Positions 18,944 through 28,787 of a DNA stretch of 64,000 bases are shown one piece after another (positions within the stretch are counted from its first letter, which is position 1; the number at the start of each line of letters is the position of its first letter). The DNA comes from an uncultured Spartobacteria bacterium (lineage in GTDB: Bacteria; Verrucomicrobiota; Verrucomicrobiia; Chthoniobacterales; JAATET01): NCBI GenBank assembly GCA_937901895.1, contig CALGTD010000109.1, positions 14,122 to 78,121 of the forward strand, read 5' to 3'. Made by a program: the position numbers and the translations under genes. Under the pieces are notes generated by a model, which saw only the letters and a list, made by a program, of their open reading frames with translations, was not told where the DNA came from and ran no database searches.

Positions 18944-19807
18944 CTATCGGGTCCGCGGGACGGAGTGACGCCGGATGAAATCCACGATCGCCTTGCCTGC
19001 CGGATCTCCCGCATCGCCCGTGCGGTCTGCGATGCTGTTGTGATCGCGATCGTTCACTACGAGAATCGTGACATTTTCGTTCCCTGCGGCGCGCTGTGCC
19101 GCGGCGAAATACTGGTTTTCCTCCAGCCGGCCGGGCCAGTCGCGGTCGCCGAAGATGATGAGAAATGGCGGCGTCTCCTTGCGGGTGAAATGGATGGGCG
19201 CCGCCTCGTCCGCAATGATCGTGTGTTCGCCGATCCCGCGTTCCTTTTTCACCGTGAAATGCGTCACCATCTGCCCGCTCATCGGGATCAATCCAATGAC
19301 GTTCGCCGGATCGACCCCCGCATTCTGCAGGTAACGGAGATCCATTCCGACCATCGAGGTCAGGTAGCCGCCGGCGGAATGGCCGCCGACGAAGAGTTTC
19401 GCGGGATCTCCTCCATGCTCGGCGATGTGGGTGTGAACCCATGCGACGGCGGCGGCGGCGTCTTCGATATACGATGGAAACGTCGCCCCCGGGCTGAGGC
19501 GATAGTTGGGGACGGCCACCGCGATCCCCTCCCGGGCTAGGCGGCGCGCAATCTTTTTGGAGGTTTCGTCATCCTTGCTTCCGCCGGTGAGGCCGCCTCC
19601 GTGAAACCAGACGAGCGTCGGGAAATCCCGACCCCGGCCGGATGGCAGGTAAAGGTCGAGCCGGCAGCGCTCCCGTTCGGGTTGCGAAAGGGAGTCGCCG
19701 GTCTTGTAGGGGACGTTCTCGAGGACTTTTCCAGTCTGGGCGAAGCCGCACGGAGACAGAAGCAGTGCAAGAACGATCGCCGGAAGCAGCAGGGGGATCC
19801 GTTGCAT
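18944..19807 (-). CDS. Secreted alpha/beta-hydrolase (esterase/lipase-like)
   Basis: 287 residues with a signal peptide (MQRIPLLLPAIVLALLL, cleavage near FAQ). It carries the HGGG oxyanion motif (69-72), the nucleophile elbow GGHSAGG (S144) and late Asp and His residues (GDRDWPG, NDRDHNS) of an alpha/beta-hydrolase of the hormone-sensitive-lipase/BD-FAE type. The substrate would be a carboxylic ester in the periplasm or outside the cell, possibly acetylated polysaccharide. The ATG at 19807 precedes the signal peptide. Confidence 0.85.
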   Translation of the reverse strand: MQRIPLLLPAIVLALLLSPCGFAQTGKVLENVPYKTGDSLSQPERERCRLDLYLPSGRGRDFPTLVWFHGGGLTGGSKDDETSKKIARRLAREGIAVAVPNYRLSPGATFPSYIEDAAAAVAWVHTHIAEHGGDPAKLFVGGHSAGGYLTSMVGMDLRYLQNAGVDPANVIGLIPMSGQMVTHFTVKKERGIGEHTIIADEAAPIHFTRKETPPFLIIFGDRDWPGRLEENQYFAAAQRAAGNENVTILVVNDRDHNSIADRTGDAGDPAGKAIVDFIRRHSVPRTR

Positions 19808-19911
19808 ACAATCAGGATGGCGGTGTTTGCGCGTCGGAGGAAGCCTGCAATTCGGGGGCGCCGCGGTGCGGACTGCCGGACCCGAACATGCAGGCAACCG
19901 ATCCTGCGTCG

Positions 19912-22900
19912 TCAGCGAATTTTTCGGAAGCGCTGTTCGAGGCGTTTGAATTTGTTCGCCCTGCGGTTCGCGTTTTTGATGCCCGTGGCATTCATGCTCT
20001 GGTTGAGCAGCTGCACCATCTGAGCGTTGGACGGCGTGGCGATCACCGAGCGCGCAACCTTCCGGCAGAACTTGAACTCCTGAATGCTCTGTTTGCGTTC
20101 CGGCCCGCTCAGGGTTCGGCGTGCATTGCGAATGCCTTTCGAGATTTCCTGCAGGCTGCGCCGGGCCTTGTTGACGGTCGGTCCGTAGTCCGGTGTCGGC
20201 TTCGGTGTAGGTGTCGGAGTGGGGCCGGGAGGGGCGTCCTCGGTCGCACCGAAGAAGGTGAACGTGTAGAGCCCGGCGGGCAGGAGATTGCCTTCCGCAT
20301 CGGTGAGATCGGAGGCGAGGAGGAGCCGGCCGACATCCTGCCTGCCGAGCTGCCAGACGCGGAAGCGTTCGCCGGAGTTCCTGTTGCGATCCACGCCCTT
20401 CACGGACACGAACGTTCCCAGGAATGTCCCGAGGGCGTCATCACCGGTAACCCGGTAAAACACCGTCGTGAGATTGTGTCCCGGCATGCTTGCGCCGATC
20501 GTGTCGATGTAGGGATGAAGCGGATAGCTCCAGCGTCCACCGCCCGTGTAGGCGCCACTGGACGCGATCGGAATGCTGCCGGTCGCCGCGTCAAACAGAT
20601 CGAACGTGGTCTTGCCGACATTGCCGATCCGGAATGTGCCGTTTGCATTGGTGCCTGCGGGGCCGGCGACCTGATCAATCCGGATCACATCACCATTCGC
20701 CAGGTGGTGCGGCGAGGGGGTCGTGACGCGAATCGGTGTGGTCTCGCTGATGTTCGAGATCGCGTTGTAAAGCGTGTCGCCGTTGTTGTCGCTCGCCGGT
20801 CCGGAGTAATACGCCGTGACATCCTTCACCGGGCCATAGGGCGCCTGGATCGTCCATGGTGCCGTGTTTAGCAGACCTCCGGGTCCGGCAATGCTGAGCT
20901 GGAGGTGCGAGGCACCGCCGGCTCCGATGTCGGCCGTGTCGTCATCCACCGAGAATCCGTAGCCGGAGAACTTCAGCTGGACGTGGACGAACCAGACGAA
21001 GGGATCGAGGTTGAAGACGTTGAAATCGCGGCCGCCACGATGGAGCGCGGGATCCGGATACCACGCGATGTGGTTGCCCTCGGCGTCGAGTTCGTCGGGA
21101 TACTTCGTGAAGTCGCTCACGCCGCGGAGCACGGATTTGATCTTGTCGCGGATCATCGCGATGACCATCTGGGCGTCGTCCGTCTTCTTGGCCTCGTTCG
21201 TGAAAATGAAGCCCATGTTTGCACCGACGATGTCCTGCATGAACTTCATCACGGTGTTGTTGTTGGGCAGCCCGATCTGGTTCATGGACGCCATCACGAG
21301 GTAGACCTCGCGGGAGAACTCGAGGGGATTGTGCCAGGCGGGCAGGGTGTCCTGGGAAAAATCGAGTTCGAAAAGCGGATAGCCGGGATCGGCCTCGGAT
21401 TTCGGTGTCCAGAGCAGCTCCTGCGGAGGGTGGAACTGGTAGGTTTCGTTCACGGAGTTCCGATCCGCAACCTGGCTGAGGATGACGGATTTCTTGTCGG
21501 AAGAAATTTCGAGAATGACCGCGTTCCCCTGGTGCTTGCCGACTTCGGTCTGCACATCATCCAGAGCGGGGCCGGTGACGGCCATGCCCTCGACGAGTTC
21601 CGGATGCGGCTCGTTGAACGTGAGAGTGGCGGTGTGCAGCGAAATGGATGCGGTGATGCTCACCGGCGCATTGGGGGCGGCCGGATTCAGGTCCCGCCAG
21701 TGCTGGCGGTAGTAACTTGCCCAGGAATACCACAGGCGGATCATCGCCTCGACGGCGTAGTCGCTGGCCGGTCGCGAGAAGGTGAAGGAACAGTTCGCGC
21801 TGGATGCGACGAGCGGCTTGTTGAGGGTTACGGTGCCGTCCGCTGCGTTCACGCTGAGGACCTTGGTGCCCGCCTGAATGGGATTCGGCGTGGGCGGATC
21901 CTCCGGAGGATGGCCCTCGACTCCGAAGCCGGGTTGGATGAATGCGAACTGCTCGGGATAGCCGTCGCGGTTCAGGTGCAGGACGGTGCTGCCTGCCGCG
22001 TCCGCCGTGGCCGAGCCGCCGACGTTGGCAAAAATCGGGCCCGTTCCGCCGCTGGAGAGCATGTATTTGAAGCTTCGCCAGTCGTCGGGATCCTGGTAGC
22101 TGGTGAGAGTATTGTAGAGCGGGCTTTGAGCGAAGACGTTGGCGCCGGAGGGAATCTTGATGGGGGCTTCCGGATCATGCGTGGGATTCGGGAGGTTGTA
22201 GAACGGCCAGCCCTTGCCGTTGAAATACCGGCCAAGCAGCGCATTGTTGGTCTCCTTGGTGAACTCCCGGATGTGCGATTGCAGGAACTCGATGGGGTTG
22301 ATCGCTCCGGTCCAGCCGAACGCATCGGGATGCGATCCCGGCGTCCAGCCGCTGCGATTCGGCGTCGGGCCGGTGCCTGCGCCCTGGGGAATGACCCAGA
22401 CATCCTCTGCCGCCATGGCCAGAGGGAGGTAGAGACTGTCGACATTTGAGACGTCGTAGTTGATCAAGGTGACGAGCTGGTTGTCCGGGATCTCGTTGTT
22501 GGTCCGCGCGGTGATCTGCGGATTCACGAGGTAGGTGTGGTCGCGGATCGTCCATTCCGCGAGCTGGTCTTCGGTGTCTTCGTTCGGCGCTTGCGAAGTT
22601 TCCGAGCGATACCACATCACGACACCGTTCGAAATGGTGTCCGGGCTTTGCAGGGCGTCCGCGATGGTGCGGAAGGCGTTGGGATCGTAGCGGAGCGGAT
22701 TCGGATTCGTGGAAATGAGATAGCGACCGTCGGTGCCGATGCCGATGCGGGCGCCGTTCCAGAACACGAGGGGCAGGGGCACCAGAATGCTCTGCCCGGG
22801 TTTCAGGCCAAAGTAGTATTTGCCGTTCTCCTTGTAGCCGATGTAGCCGCGGTATTCCTTGTTCGGCGGATCGTAGGGGTCGTAAAGCCCGACTGCGGGA

Positions 22901-23205
22901 TTGCTGTCGAGGACGTTTGAATTCGGATCGCGCATGATCGGGTAAACCGTCTGCGTCGTATTGTTGGTGATCCGCAGCGTCTTCAGCGGGATCGCGTTGC
23001 CATCGGCATCCTTTCCATACGTGAGGAACTGCCGCGTCCTGGAGCCATCGGCCGCAGGATTGGGGTCGAACGGCTGGAGCCCATCGTCGGGCTGTCCGCC
23101 ACCGGGACCGGTGGGCATCAGGTAATCCGCGTCGGCAGCGCGGGAGAACGACGTGGTGCAGAGCGCAGCGAAAAGAGCCGCAGCCAGGACGCGAGGAATA
23201 GTCAT
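19912..23205 (-). CDS. Very large secreted multidomain protein, unknown
   Basis: 1098 residues with a signal peptide (from the ATG at 23205). The N-terminal two thirds has scattered aromatic-rich segments (LVFWNGARIGIGTDGRY, VDSLYLPLAM) faintly like beta-1,3-glucanase/GH64 or thaumatin-like folds, but I see no convincing active site. A module near residues 880-950 (HHLANGDVIRI, then NGTFRI, then YTGGGRW) matches a beta-sandwich repeat found in phage tail and surface proteins. A proline/threonine linker leads to a strongly basic C-terminus of about 90 residues. Likely extracellular or surface-located; function not assigned. Confidence 0.7.
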   Translation of the reverse strand: MTIPRVLAAALFAALCTTSFSRAADADYLMPTGPGGGQPDDGLQPFDPNPAADGSRTRQFLTYGKDADGNAIPLKTLRITNNTTQTVYPIMRDPNSNVLDSNPAVGLYDPYDPPNKEYRGYIGYKENGKYYFGLKPGQSILVPLPLVFWNGARIGIGTDGRYLISTNPNPLRYDPNAFRTIADALQSPDTISNGVVMWYRSETSQAPNEDTEDQLAEWTIRDHTYLVNPQITARTNNEIPDNQLVTLINYDVSNVDSLYLPLAMAAEDVWVIPQGAGTGPTPNRSGWTPGSHPDAFGWTGAINPIEFLQSHIREFTKETNNALLGRYFNGKGWPFYNLPNPTHDPEAPIKIPSGANVFAQSPLYNTLTSYQDPDDWRSFKYMLSSGGTGPIFANVGGSATADAAGSTVLHLNRDGYPEQFAFIQPGFGVEGHPPEDPPTPNPIQAGTKVLSVNAADGTVTLNKPLVASSANCSFTFSRPASDYAVEAMIRLWYSWASYYRQHWRDLNPAAPNAPVSITASISLHTATLTFNEPHPELVEGMAVTGPALDDVQTEVGKHQGNAVILEISSDKKSVILSQVADRNSVNETYQFHPPQELLWTPKSEADPGYPLFELDFSQDTLPAWHNPLEFSREVYLVMASMNQIGLPNNNTVMKFMQDIVGANMGFIFTNEAKKTDDAQMVIAMIRDKIKSVLRGVSDFTKYPDELDAEGNHIAWYPDPALHRGGRDFNVFNLDPFVWFVHVQLKFSGYGFSVDDDTADIGAGGASHLQLSIAGPGGLLNTAPWTIQAPYGPVKDVTAYYSGPASDNNGDTLYNAISNISETTPIRVTTPSPHHLANGDVIRIDQVAGPAGTNANGTFRIGNVGKTTFDLFDAATGSIPIASSGAYTGGGRWSYPLHPYIDTIGASMPGHNLTTVFYRVTGDDALGTFLGTFVSVKGVDRNRNSGERFRVWQLGRQDVGRLLLASDLTDAEGNLLPAGLYTFTFFGATEDAPPGPTPTPTPKPTPDYGPTVNKARRSLQEISKGIRNARRTLSGPERKQSIQEFKFCRKVARSVIATPSNAQMVQLLNQSMNATGIKNANRRANKFKRLEQRFRKIR

Positions 23206-23287
23206 TACGCGCACAATAGAATCGAGCACCCCGTCATGTCACAAGCCCAAGAATACGCGGGGTTTAAATTGGTTGAGGACGAAGAAC

Positions 23288-24028
23288 TCAGCGCGCCGGA
23301 TTTTGCTCCCGCTCCCGGGGAAGCTCCGTGAGGGCAGCCTGAAGGCGCCGGTAGACCGGAATGATGAACTCCGGAACGTCCTGCGGGAAATCCGTCCGGA
23401 CGCGGAAGTCGTGCGGCGCGATGATGAGCTCGATGGTTTCAAGTCCCGCATCGGCCGCGAGCACGAAGAAGTCCTCCGCCGCGGGATCGCCCATCGCGAG
23501 GCAGCCGACCGAGGCATTCGAGCCATGAATCATGATGTCCGTGCCGGGTTCGGTGCGCCCGTCCGCCTCCGCATGCTCGAGATCGAAGGCGTTGGGGTAG
23601 TTCACACGCAGCGAAAGGTGAAAGAGGCTGTTCGGGTTCAGCAACTCGATGCGGTAAAAACCTTCCGGCACCTGCCTGTCGCCCTCGCGAAGTTTCGGAC
23701 CCGGTTTTCCGCTGGCGGCGAGGATTGGATAGCTTGCAACCAGACGCATCACGCCGGCGCGATCGGGCGCGTGGATTTCGAGGCGTCGCTCGTCCTTCAA
23801 GGCGAGCCAAGTCATTCGCGGTGGCGGATAATCGACGTTCGCAGCTTCGAAGAGGGGGCGCAGCCGCGCTCGAACCGCCGGTCCGTATTGCTCGAGGCGT
23901 GACGCAACCGTGTGCGGAAGCTGGGTCGTTTCCGCGACCTCCCGGGTGCGACGGAAAAGGTTAAGCCAGATTGCTGCGGCACCGCCGAGAAGGAGGGCGG
24001 TGAGGATCCAGCGGACGCGACGGGACAT
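23288..24028 (-). CDS. L,D-transpeptidase (YkuD/YafK type), membrane-anchored
   Basis: 246 residues from the ATG at 24028: a short basic N-terminus, one transmembrane anchor (about 7-25), then a periplasmic YkuD domain. The catalytic motif H-G-S-N-x3-G-C is at residues 168-176, with Cys176 as nucleophile. The preceding LFHLSLRVNYPN segment is typical of YafK-like members. It would form 3-3 peptidoglycan cross-links or attach or detach proteins at diaminopimelate. Divergent from ileS. Confidence 0.85.
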   Translation of the reverse strand: MSRRVRWILTALLLGGAAAIWLNLFRRTREVAETTQLPHTVASRLEQYGPAVRARLRPLFEAANVDYPPPRMTWLALKDERRLEIHAPDRAGVMRLVASYPILAASGKPGPKLREGDRQVPEGFYRIELLNPNSLFHLSLRVNYPNAFDLEHAEADGRTEPGTDIMIHGSNASVGCLAMGDPAAEDFFVLAADAGLETIELIIAPHDFRVRTDFPQDVPEFIIPVYRRLQAALTELPREREQNPAR

Positions 24029-24154
24029 TGGAACAACGTAATCACGAAGCGTCCGGGGGATGCGAGTGTTCAGAAACGCGGATTCCGAGACCAATTGCAC
24101 GCTCCGTGGTTCATTGACCCGCCGCGGAGGCGGTGATACCTAGGACGGCTCCCG

Positions 24155-26899
24155 ATGAGCGACTACAAGCAGACCCTGAATCTCCCGAAGACCGACTTTC
24201 CCATGAAGGCCGGTCTCATCGAGCGTGAGCCGGAACGGCTGAAAAAATGGGAGGCCGACGGGCTGTATGCGAAGATTCAGGAACGGCGCAAGGACGCGCC
24301 GTTGTTTGTGCTGCACGACGGGCCGCCGTTTGCGAACGGCGACGTCCACATGGGCACCGCGCTGAACAAGGTGCTCAAGGACTTCATCGTGAAGTCGCGG
24401 TCGATGCTCGGATTTCGCGCCCCCTACGTTCCCGGCTGGGACTGCCACGGACTGCCCATCGAGTTCAAGGTCGTGAAGGAAACCTCCGGCCTGTCGCCGG
24501 TGGAGGTGCGCCAGCGCTCGGAGGAATACGCACGGAAGTTCATCGACATCCAGCGGCGGCAGTTCCGCCGGCTTGGCGTGCTTGGGGATTGGGAGAATCC
24601 ATATCTCACGCTCGATCCGGCCTACGAGGCGGAGATCATTCGCGCATTTGGAAAATTCGTTGCGAAGGGACTCGTCTATCAAAGCAAGAAGCCCGTGCTC
24701 TGGAGCACCGGCGCGCAGACCGCGCTGGCGGAGGCCGAGGTCGAGTATGCGAAGCGGACGGACCCGGCGATTTACGTGAAATTTGCGGTGCGGGATGGCA
24801 CGGGCGACCTCGAAGGCGCGTCGTTCGTCATCTGGACCACCACGCCATGGACGTTGCCGGCGAACGTGGCGATCGCGGTGCACCCGCGCGCGGAGTATGT
24901 GATCGGCGACTTCGGCGGGCAGCGGCTCGTCGTGGCGCGGGCATTGCTCGAGTCCTTTGCGAAGGACACGGGGCTTGCGCTGACTTCGGAGATCGCGGTG
25001 CGAAAAGGCGGGGACTTCGCCGGGATGGAAGCGCAGCACCCGTTCCTCGACCGGACGTCGAAGCTCATCACCGCCGATTTTGTGACGATGGAAACCGGCA
25101 CCGGGCAGGTTCACTCCGCACCTGGACACGGAAAGGACGACTACATCGCCGGTCAGCAGAACGGCCTGCCGACGCTTTCCCCCGTGGACGACGCGGGGCG
25201 TCTCACGGACGAATGCGGGATGCCGCAATGGGCGGGCAAGTATGTCTTCGATGTGAATGCGGAGATTGTCGAGTTTCTGCGCAATCAGGGTTCGCTGCTG
25301 GCGGTGCACGATTACGAGCACGACTACCCGCATTGCTGGCGCTCGAAGACGCCGATCGTCTTTCGTGCAGTCGAACAGTTTTTCATCCGCGTGGACGACA
25401 TCCGCGGGCCCGCGCTGGAAGCGGTGGACGCGACGCGCTGGCTGCCGAAATGGGGCCGCAACCGCATCGCCGGCACCGTGGAATCGCGGCCGGACTGGTG
25501 CATCTCGCGTCAGCGCACGTGGGGTGTGCCGCTGCCGGTGTTCTACGACACGGAGGGGAAGGCGATCCTCGATCCGGCCGTCGTGGAAAAAGTCGCCGCA
25601 CTGGTTGCCGAACACGGAACGAATCTGTGGTTCGGGAAGGACGACGCCTGGTGGGCGTCCGAACTCGGGCTGCCGGAGGGCACGTCGCGACGCAATGACA
25701 CGCTCGACGTCTGGATCGACTCCGGCGTTTCGCACGAGGCGGTGCTCCGGCACCGGCCGGAGTTGCGTTTCCCGGCGGACATTTACATCGAGGCGACGGA
25801 TCAGCACCGTGGCTGGTTCCAGAGCTCGCTGATGACGAGCGTCGCGCTGAATGGATGCGCGCCGTATCGCGAGGTGATCACGCACGGCTTCGTCGTCGAC
25901 AAGGACGGAAAGAAGATTTCCAAATCCGCGGAATACAAGAAGCCGACGCACGCGGAGCATTTCGTGAATCAATACGGCGCGGACATCCTCCGGCTGTGGG
26001 TGGCGACGGTGCAATACACGGACGAGGTTCCGTTCGGCGAAGACATGTTCAAGCAGGTCGCCGAACGTTACCGCGGCTTCCGGAACGTCCTGCGCATTTT
26101 GCTCGCGAACCTTTCAGATGGTGAAGGTGCTTCACACGGCCCGGCAGGAGCGTCGTCCTCAACGGGGGTGCCCGCGGGTGCGACAATCATCGACCGCTGG
26201 ATGCTGAGCCGTCTGCAGGACGTGATTTCCAAATGCCGTGCCGCCTACGAGGCCTACGATTTTCGTGCCGCCTACGAGGCGTTGAATCAATTTTGCACGG
26301 TCGATCTCAGCGCGCTCTACATCGACATCACGAAGGACCGCATGTATTGCGACGCGCCGGATTCTCCACGTCGTCGCGCGACGCAGGCGGTGATGCAGGC
26401 TTGCTTCGACGCGGTGACGCGACTTCTTGCGCCGATCCTCGCATTCACGGCGGACGAGGCGTGGGAATTCGCCGGCAATTCCGGGAGCGTGCATCTCGAG
26501 GAGTTTCCTCAGGTTGACGAAGGTTTGCGCGACGCGGCCATCGAACAGCAGGTCGCGGAATGGCTGGAGCTGCGCGGCGTGGTTTATCAACAGGCGATCG
26601 AGCCCGCCCGGCAGGCGAAGACGATCTCGAAGTCCCTGCAGGCGGCGGTGACGCTCACGGTCCCGGACGAGGTTGCCTCACGGCTCGAGCCTTATCTGGC
26701 GGAGCTGGAGGAATTTTTCATCGTGAGCGCACTGGAGTTTGAGGTGTTCGATGCGGCACCGGCTGCGACGCTCGCGGCGGCTCATGGAACGTCCTGTGCC
26801 CGCTGCTGGCGTGTGCTCCCATCGGTCGGCGCGAATGCCGCGCACGCGGATCTGTGCGACCGCTGCGTGGAGGCCGTCGTCAAACTACCGGTCGCGTGA
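24155..26899 (+). CDS. ileS: Isoleucyl-tRNA synthetase
   Basis: 914 residues, class I synthetase. The HIGH-type motif is VHMGTA (residues 64-69) and the KMSKS-type motif is KISKS near residue 587. A large editing domain lies between them. The C-terminal zinc cluster CARCW...CDRC closes the protein, as in bacterial-type IleRS. Length is normal. lspA follows with a GTGA overlap, the common ileS-lspA pairing. Confidence 0.97.
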   Translation: MSDYKQTLNLPKTDFPMKAGLIEREPERLKKWEADGLYAKIQERRKDAPLFVLHDGPPFANGDVHMGTALNKVLKDFIVKSRSMLGFRAPYVPGWDCHGLPIEFKVVKETSGLSPVEVRQRSEEYARKFIDIQRRQFRRLGVLGDWENPYLTLDPAYEAEIIRAFGKFVAKGLVYQSKKPVLWSTGAQTALAEAEVEYAKRTDPAIYVKFAVRDGTGDLEGASFVIWTTTPWTLPANVAIAVHPRAEYVIGDFGGQRLVVARALLESFAKDTGLALTSEIAVRKGGDFAGMEAQHPFLDRTSKLITADFVTMETGTGQVHSAPGHGKDDYIAGQQNGLPTLSPVDDAGRLTDECGMPQWAGKYVFDVNAEIVEFLRNQGSLLAVHDYEHDYPHCWRSKTPIVFRAVEQFFIRVDDIRGPALEAVDATRWLPKWGRNRIAGTVESRPDWCISRQRTWGVPLPVFYDTEGKAILDPAVVEKVAALVAEHGTNLWFGKDDAWWASELGLPEGTSRRNDTLDVWIDSGVSHEAVLRHRPELRFPADIYIEATDQHRGWFQSSLMTSVALNGCAPYREVITHGFVVDKDGKKISKSAEYKKPTHAEHFVNQYGADILRLWVATVQYTDEVPFGEDMFKQVAERYRGFRNVLRILLANLSDGEGASHGPAGASSSTGVPAGATIIDRWMLSRLQDVISKCRAAYEAYDFRAAYEALNQFCTVDLSALYIDITKDRMYCDAPDSPRRRATQAVMQACFDAVTRLLAPILAFTADEAWEFAGNSGSVHLEEFPQVDEGLRDAAIEQQVAEWLELRGVVYQQAIEPARQAKTISKSLQAAVTLTVPDEVASRLEPYLAELEEFFIVSALEFEVFDAAPAATLAAAHGTSCARCWRVLPSVGANAAHADLCDRCVEAVVKLPVA

Positions 26900-27381
26900 T
26901 CCGTCTCATCCTGCTTCTCACGCTGCCGCTCTACGTGATCGACCAGATCACGAAGTGGCTCGTGCTGAAATTCATTCCTGTGGAGGATTCGATCGAGATC
27001 ATCCCGAATTTCTTCTGGCTCGTGCAGGTTCACAACACCGGCGCGGCGTTCGGCATGCTGAGCGACAGCAATCGCTTCTTCATCGGCCTTTCGTGCGTGG
27101 CGCTGGTGGTCGTGCTGCTGCTGTGGTGGCGCGGTGCGTTTCAGGGGCGTCTTGTGACAACAGGCGCGGCACTGCTCCTCTCGGGCATCCTTGGAAATCT
27201 CACCGACCGGCTCGTGCATTCCTACGTCGTGGATTTCCTGCTGTTCGATCTGCACGTGAAATTCGCGAACCCGTGGCCGGCGTTCAACGTCGCCGACTCG
27301 TGCATCTGCGTTGCAGCGGGGTTGTTTATTCTCAGTTCATTCCTCGAGAGCCGTCAGCCTGCGGTGAGCGCCGCGAAATAG
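26896..27381 (+). CDS. lspA: Lipoprotein signal peptidase (signal peptidase II)
   Basis: 161 residues from a GTG at 26896 whose bases overlap the ileS TGA (GTGA). An inner-membrane aspartyl protease that cleaves prolipoprotein signal peptides. Four transmembrane helices, the motif VHNTGAAFG, and the two catalytic aspartates in GNLTDRL and FNVADS. The upstream in-frame ATG at 26854 would lie inside ileS, so GTG is preferred. At least one lipoprotein (40569-41216) in the window is a possible substrate. Confidence 0.95.
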   Translation: MIRLILLLTLPLYVIDQITKWLVLKFIPVEDSIEIIPNFFWLVQVHNTGAAFGMLSDSNRFFIGLSCVALVVVLLLWWRGAFQGRLVTTGAALLLSGILGNLTDRLVHSYVVDFLLFDLHVKFANPWPAFNVADSCICVAAGLFILSSFLESRQPAVSAAK

Positions 27382-27418
27382 GCTGGTCATCGGCGATTGA
27401 GCGGATTTTCTGATCCGC

Positions 27419-28738
27419 ATGCGTCGTTTCCCCCTCGTCGTTTTCACGTTCGCGGTTCTGGTGTTTGCAAAGCCTGCGACGGCGCGGCCGAACATCCTGC
27501 TCATCACCACGGATGACCAGGGTTACGCGGATCTTTCCTGCATGGGTTCGAAGGAGATCGAGACCCCGAACCTCGATGCCCTCGCAGCGCGCGGCGCACT
27601 GTGCACGACCTTTTACAGCAACTCACCCGTCTGCTCGCCATCGCGCGCGGCGTTGCTGACTGGACGGTTTCCGGCGCAGGCGGGCGTGCGATCGATTCTT
27701 TCCTCGGCTCACGGCACGCCGGGACTTTCCAAAAATGCGCCCACGATCGCGGAAGTGCTGCGGGCAAACGGCTACGCGACGTTCCACGCCGGGAAGTGGC
27801 ATCTCGGATCCGCCGATGGGAGCCGTCCAATGGATCGCGGGTTCGACCGGATGTTCGGCTTTCACGCCGGCTGCGTGGATTTCTACTCGCACCTCTACTA
27901 CTGGAGTTCCGCGGATCCGATTCACGATCTCTGGAAAAACGGCGAGGAAATCTGGCGCAACGGCGAGTATCTCACCGATCTCATCACGGATGAGGCGATC
28001 GAGTCGATGGCGGCGTCGGGGGACAAGCCGTTCTTCGGCTACATTGCCTACAATGCTCCGCACTATCCCCTGCACGCACCGCAGCAAGTCGTGGAGAAGT
28101 TTGCGCATCTGCCGCCGGACCGGCGAATGATGGCGGCCATGCTGTGGGTCGTCGACGAAGGGGTGGGGCGGATCGTGAAGGCGCTGGAGGAGCGCGGACA
28201 GCTCGACAACACGCTGATCTTTTTCATGTCCGACAACGGTCCGTCCCGCGAAACGCGCAACTGGCTCGACGGAGTCAAAGCCGAGTTTCGCGGTGGAAGT
28301 GCCGAGCCGTTTCGAGGCGCGAAGTTTTCGCTCTGGGAGGGTGGCATCCGGGTGCCTGCCATCTTCTCGTGGCCGGCGAAGATTCCGGCGCATCAAACGA
28401 TCGACACGCCGCTGATGGCCGTGGATGTATTTCCGACCGTGCTCGCAGCGGCGGGAGTCCACGATCCGGTGAAGGATCTCGCAGGCGTGAACCTGCTGCC
28501 GTTGTTGACGGAAAGAAAGCCGCCTGCGGATCGGGACCTGTTTTGGGAAAACGGGGACGCCACGGCGATCCGGCGCGGCGACTGGAAGCTTCTTCTGCGG
28601 GGTCGGGACGACGCAACGCTCGTGAATTTGAAGGACGATCCGGGTGAGGAGAAGAATCTCGCCGGAGCCAATCCAAAGGTCGCCAGCGAACTGAAACGCG
28701 CCGCGCTCGAGTGGCGGGACGCGGTGACGGCAGATTGA
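27419..28738 (+). CDS. Secreted sulfatase (formylglycine type)
   Basis: 439 residues with a signal peptide (MRRFPLVVFTFAVLVFA). Metal-binding Asp32/Asp33 lie in TTDDQG and the formylglycine signature CSPSR at 72-76, with Cys72 to be converted by a maturase. The substrate pocket segment HAGKWHLG and the second metal site SDNGPSRE follow. It would hydrolyse sulfate esters of polysaccharides or aryl sulfates outside the cytoplasm. Genes of this family are abundant in Verrucomicrobiota and Planctomycetota. No anSME maturase gene is visible in the window. Confidence 0.93.
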   Translation: MRRFPLVVFTFAVLVFAKPATARPNILLITTDDQGYADLSCMGSKEIETPNLDALAARGALCTTFYSNSPVCSPSRAALLTGRFPAQAGVRSILSSAHGTPGLSKNAPTIAEVLRANGYATFHAGKWHLGSADGSRPMDRGFDRMFGFHAGCVDFYSHLYYWSSADPIHDLWKNGEEIWRNGEYLTDLITDEAIESMAASGDKPFFGYIAYNAPHYPLHAPQQVVEKFAHLPPDRRMMAAMLWVVDEGVGRIVKALEERGQLDNTLIFFMSDNGPSRETRNWLDGVKAEFRGGSAEPFRGAKFSLWEGGIRVPAIFSWPAKIPAHQTIDTPLMAVDVFPTVLAAAGVHDPVKDLAGVNLLPLLTERKPPADRDLFWENGDATAIRRGDWKLLLRGRDDATLVNLKDDPGEEKNLAGANPKVASELKRAALEWRDAVTAD

Positions 28739-28787
28739 CGGCTTCCCGGTTGCGGGACAGTGGACGGCGTTGCTAAAAACAGGGGAC

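Noticed and set aside
24140..26014. Long minus-strand open frame opposite ileS
   Set aside because: ileS motifs are certain, and the antisense product is His/Arg/Pro-rich with no fold-like pattern.
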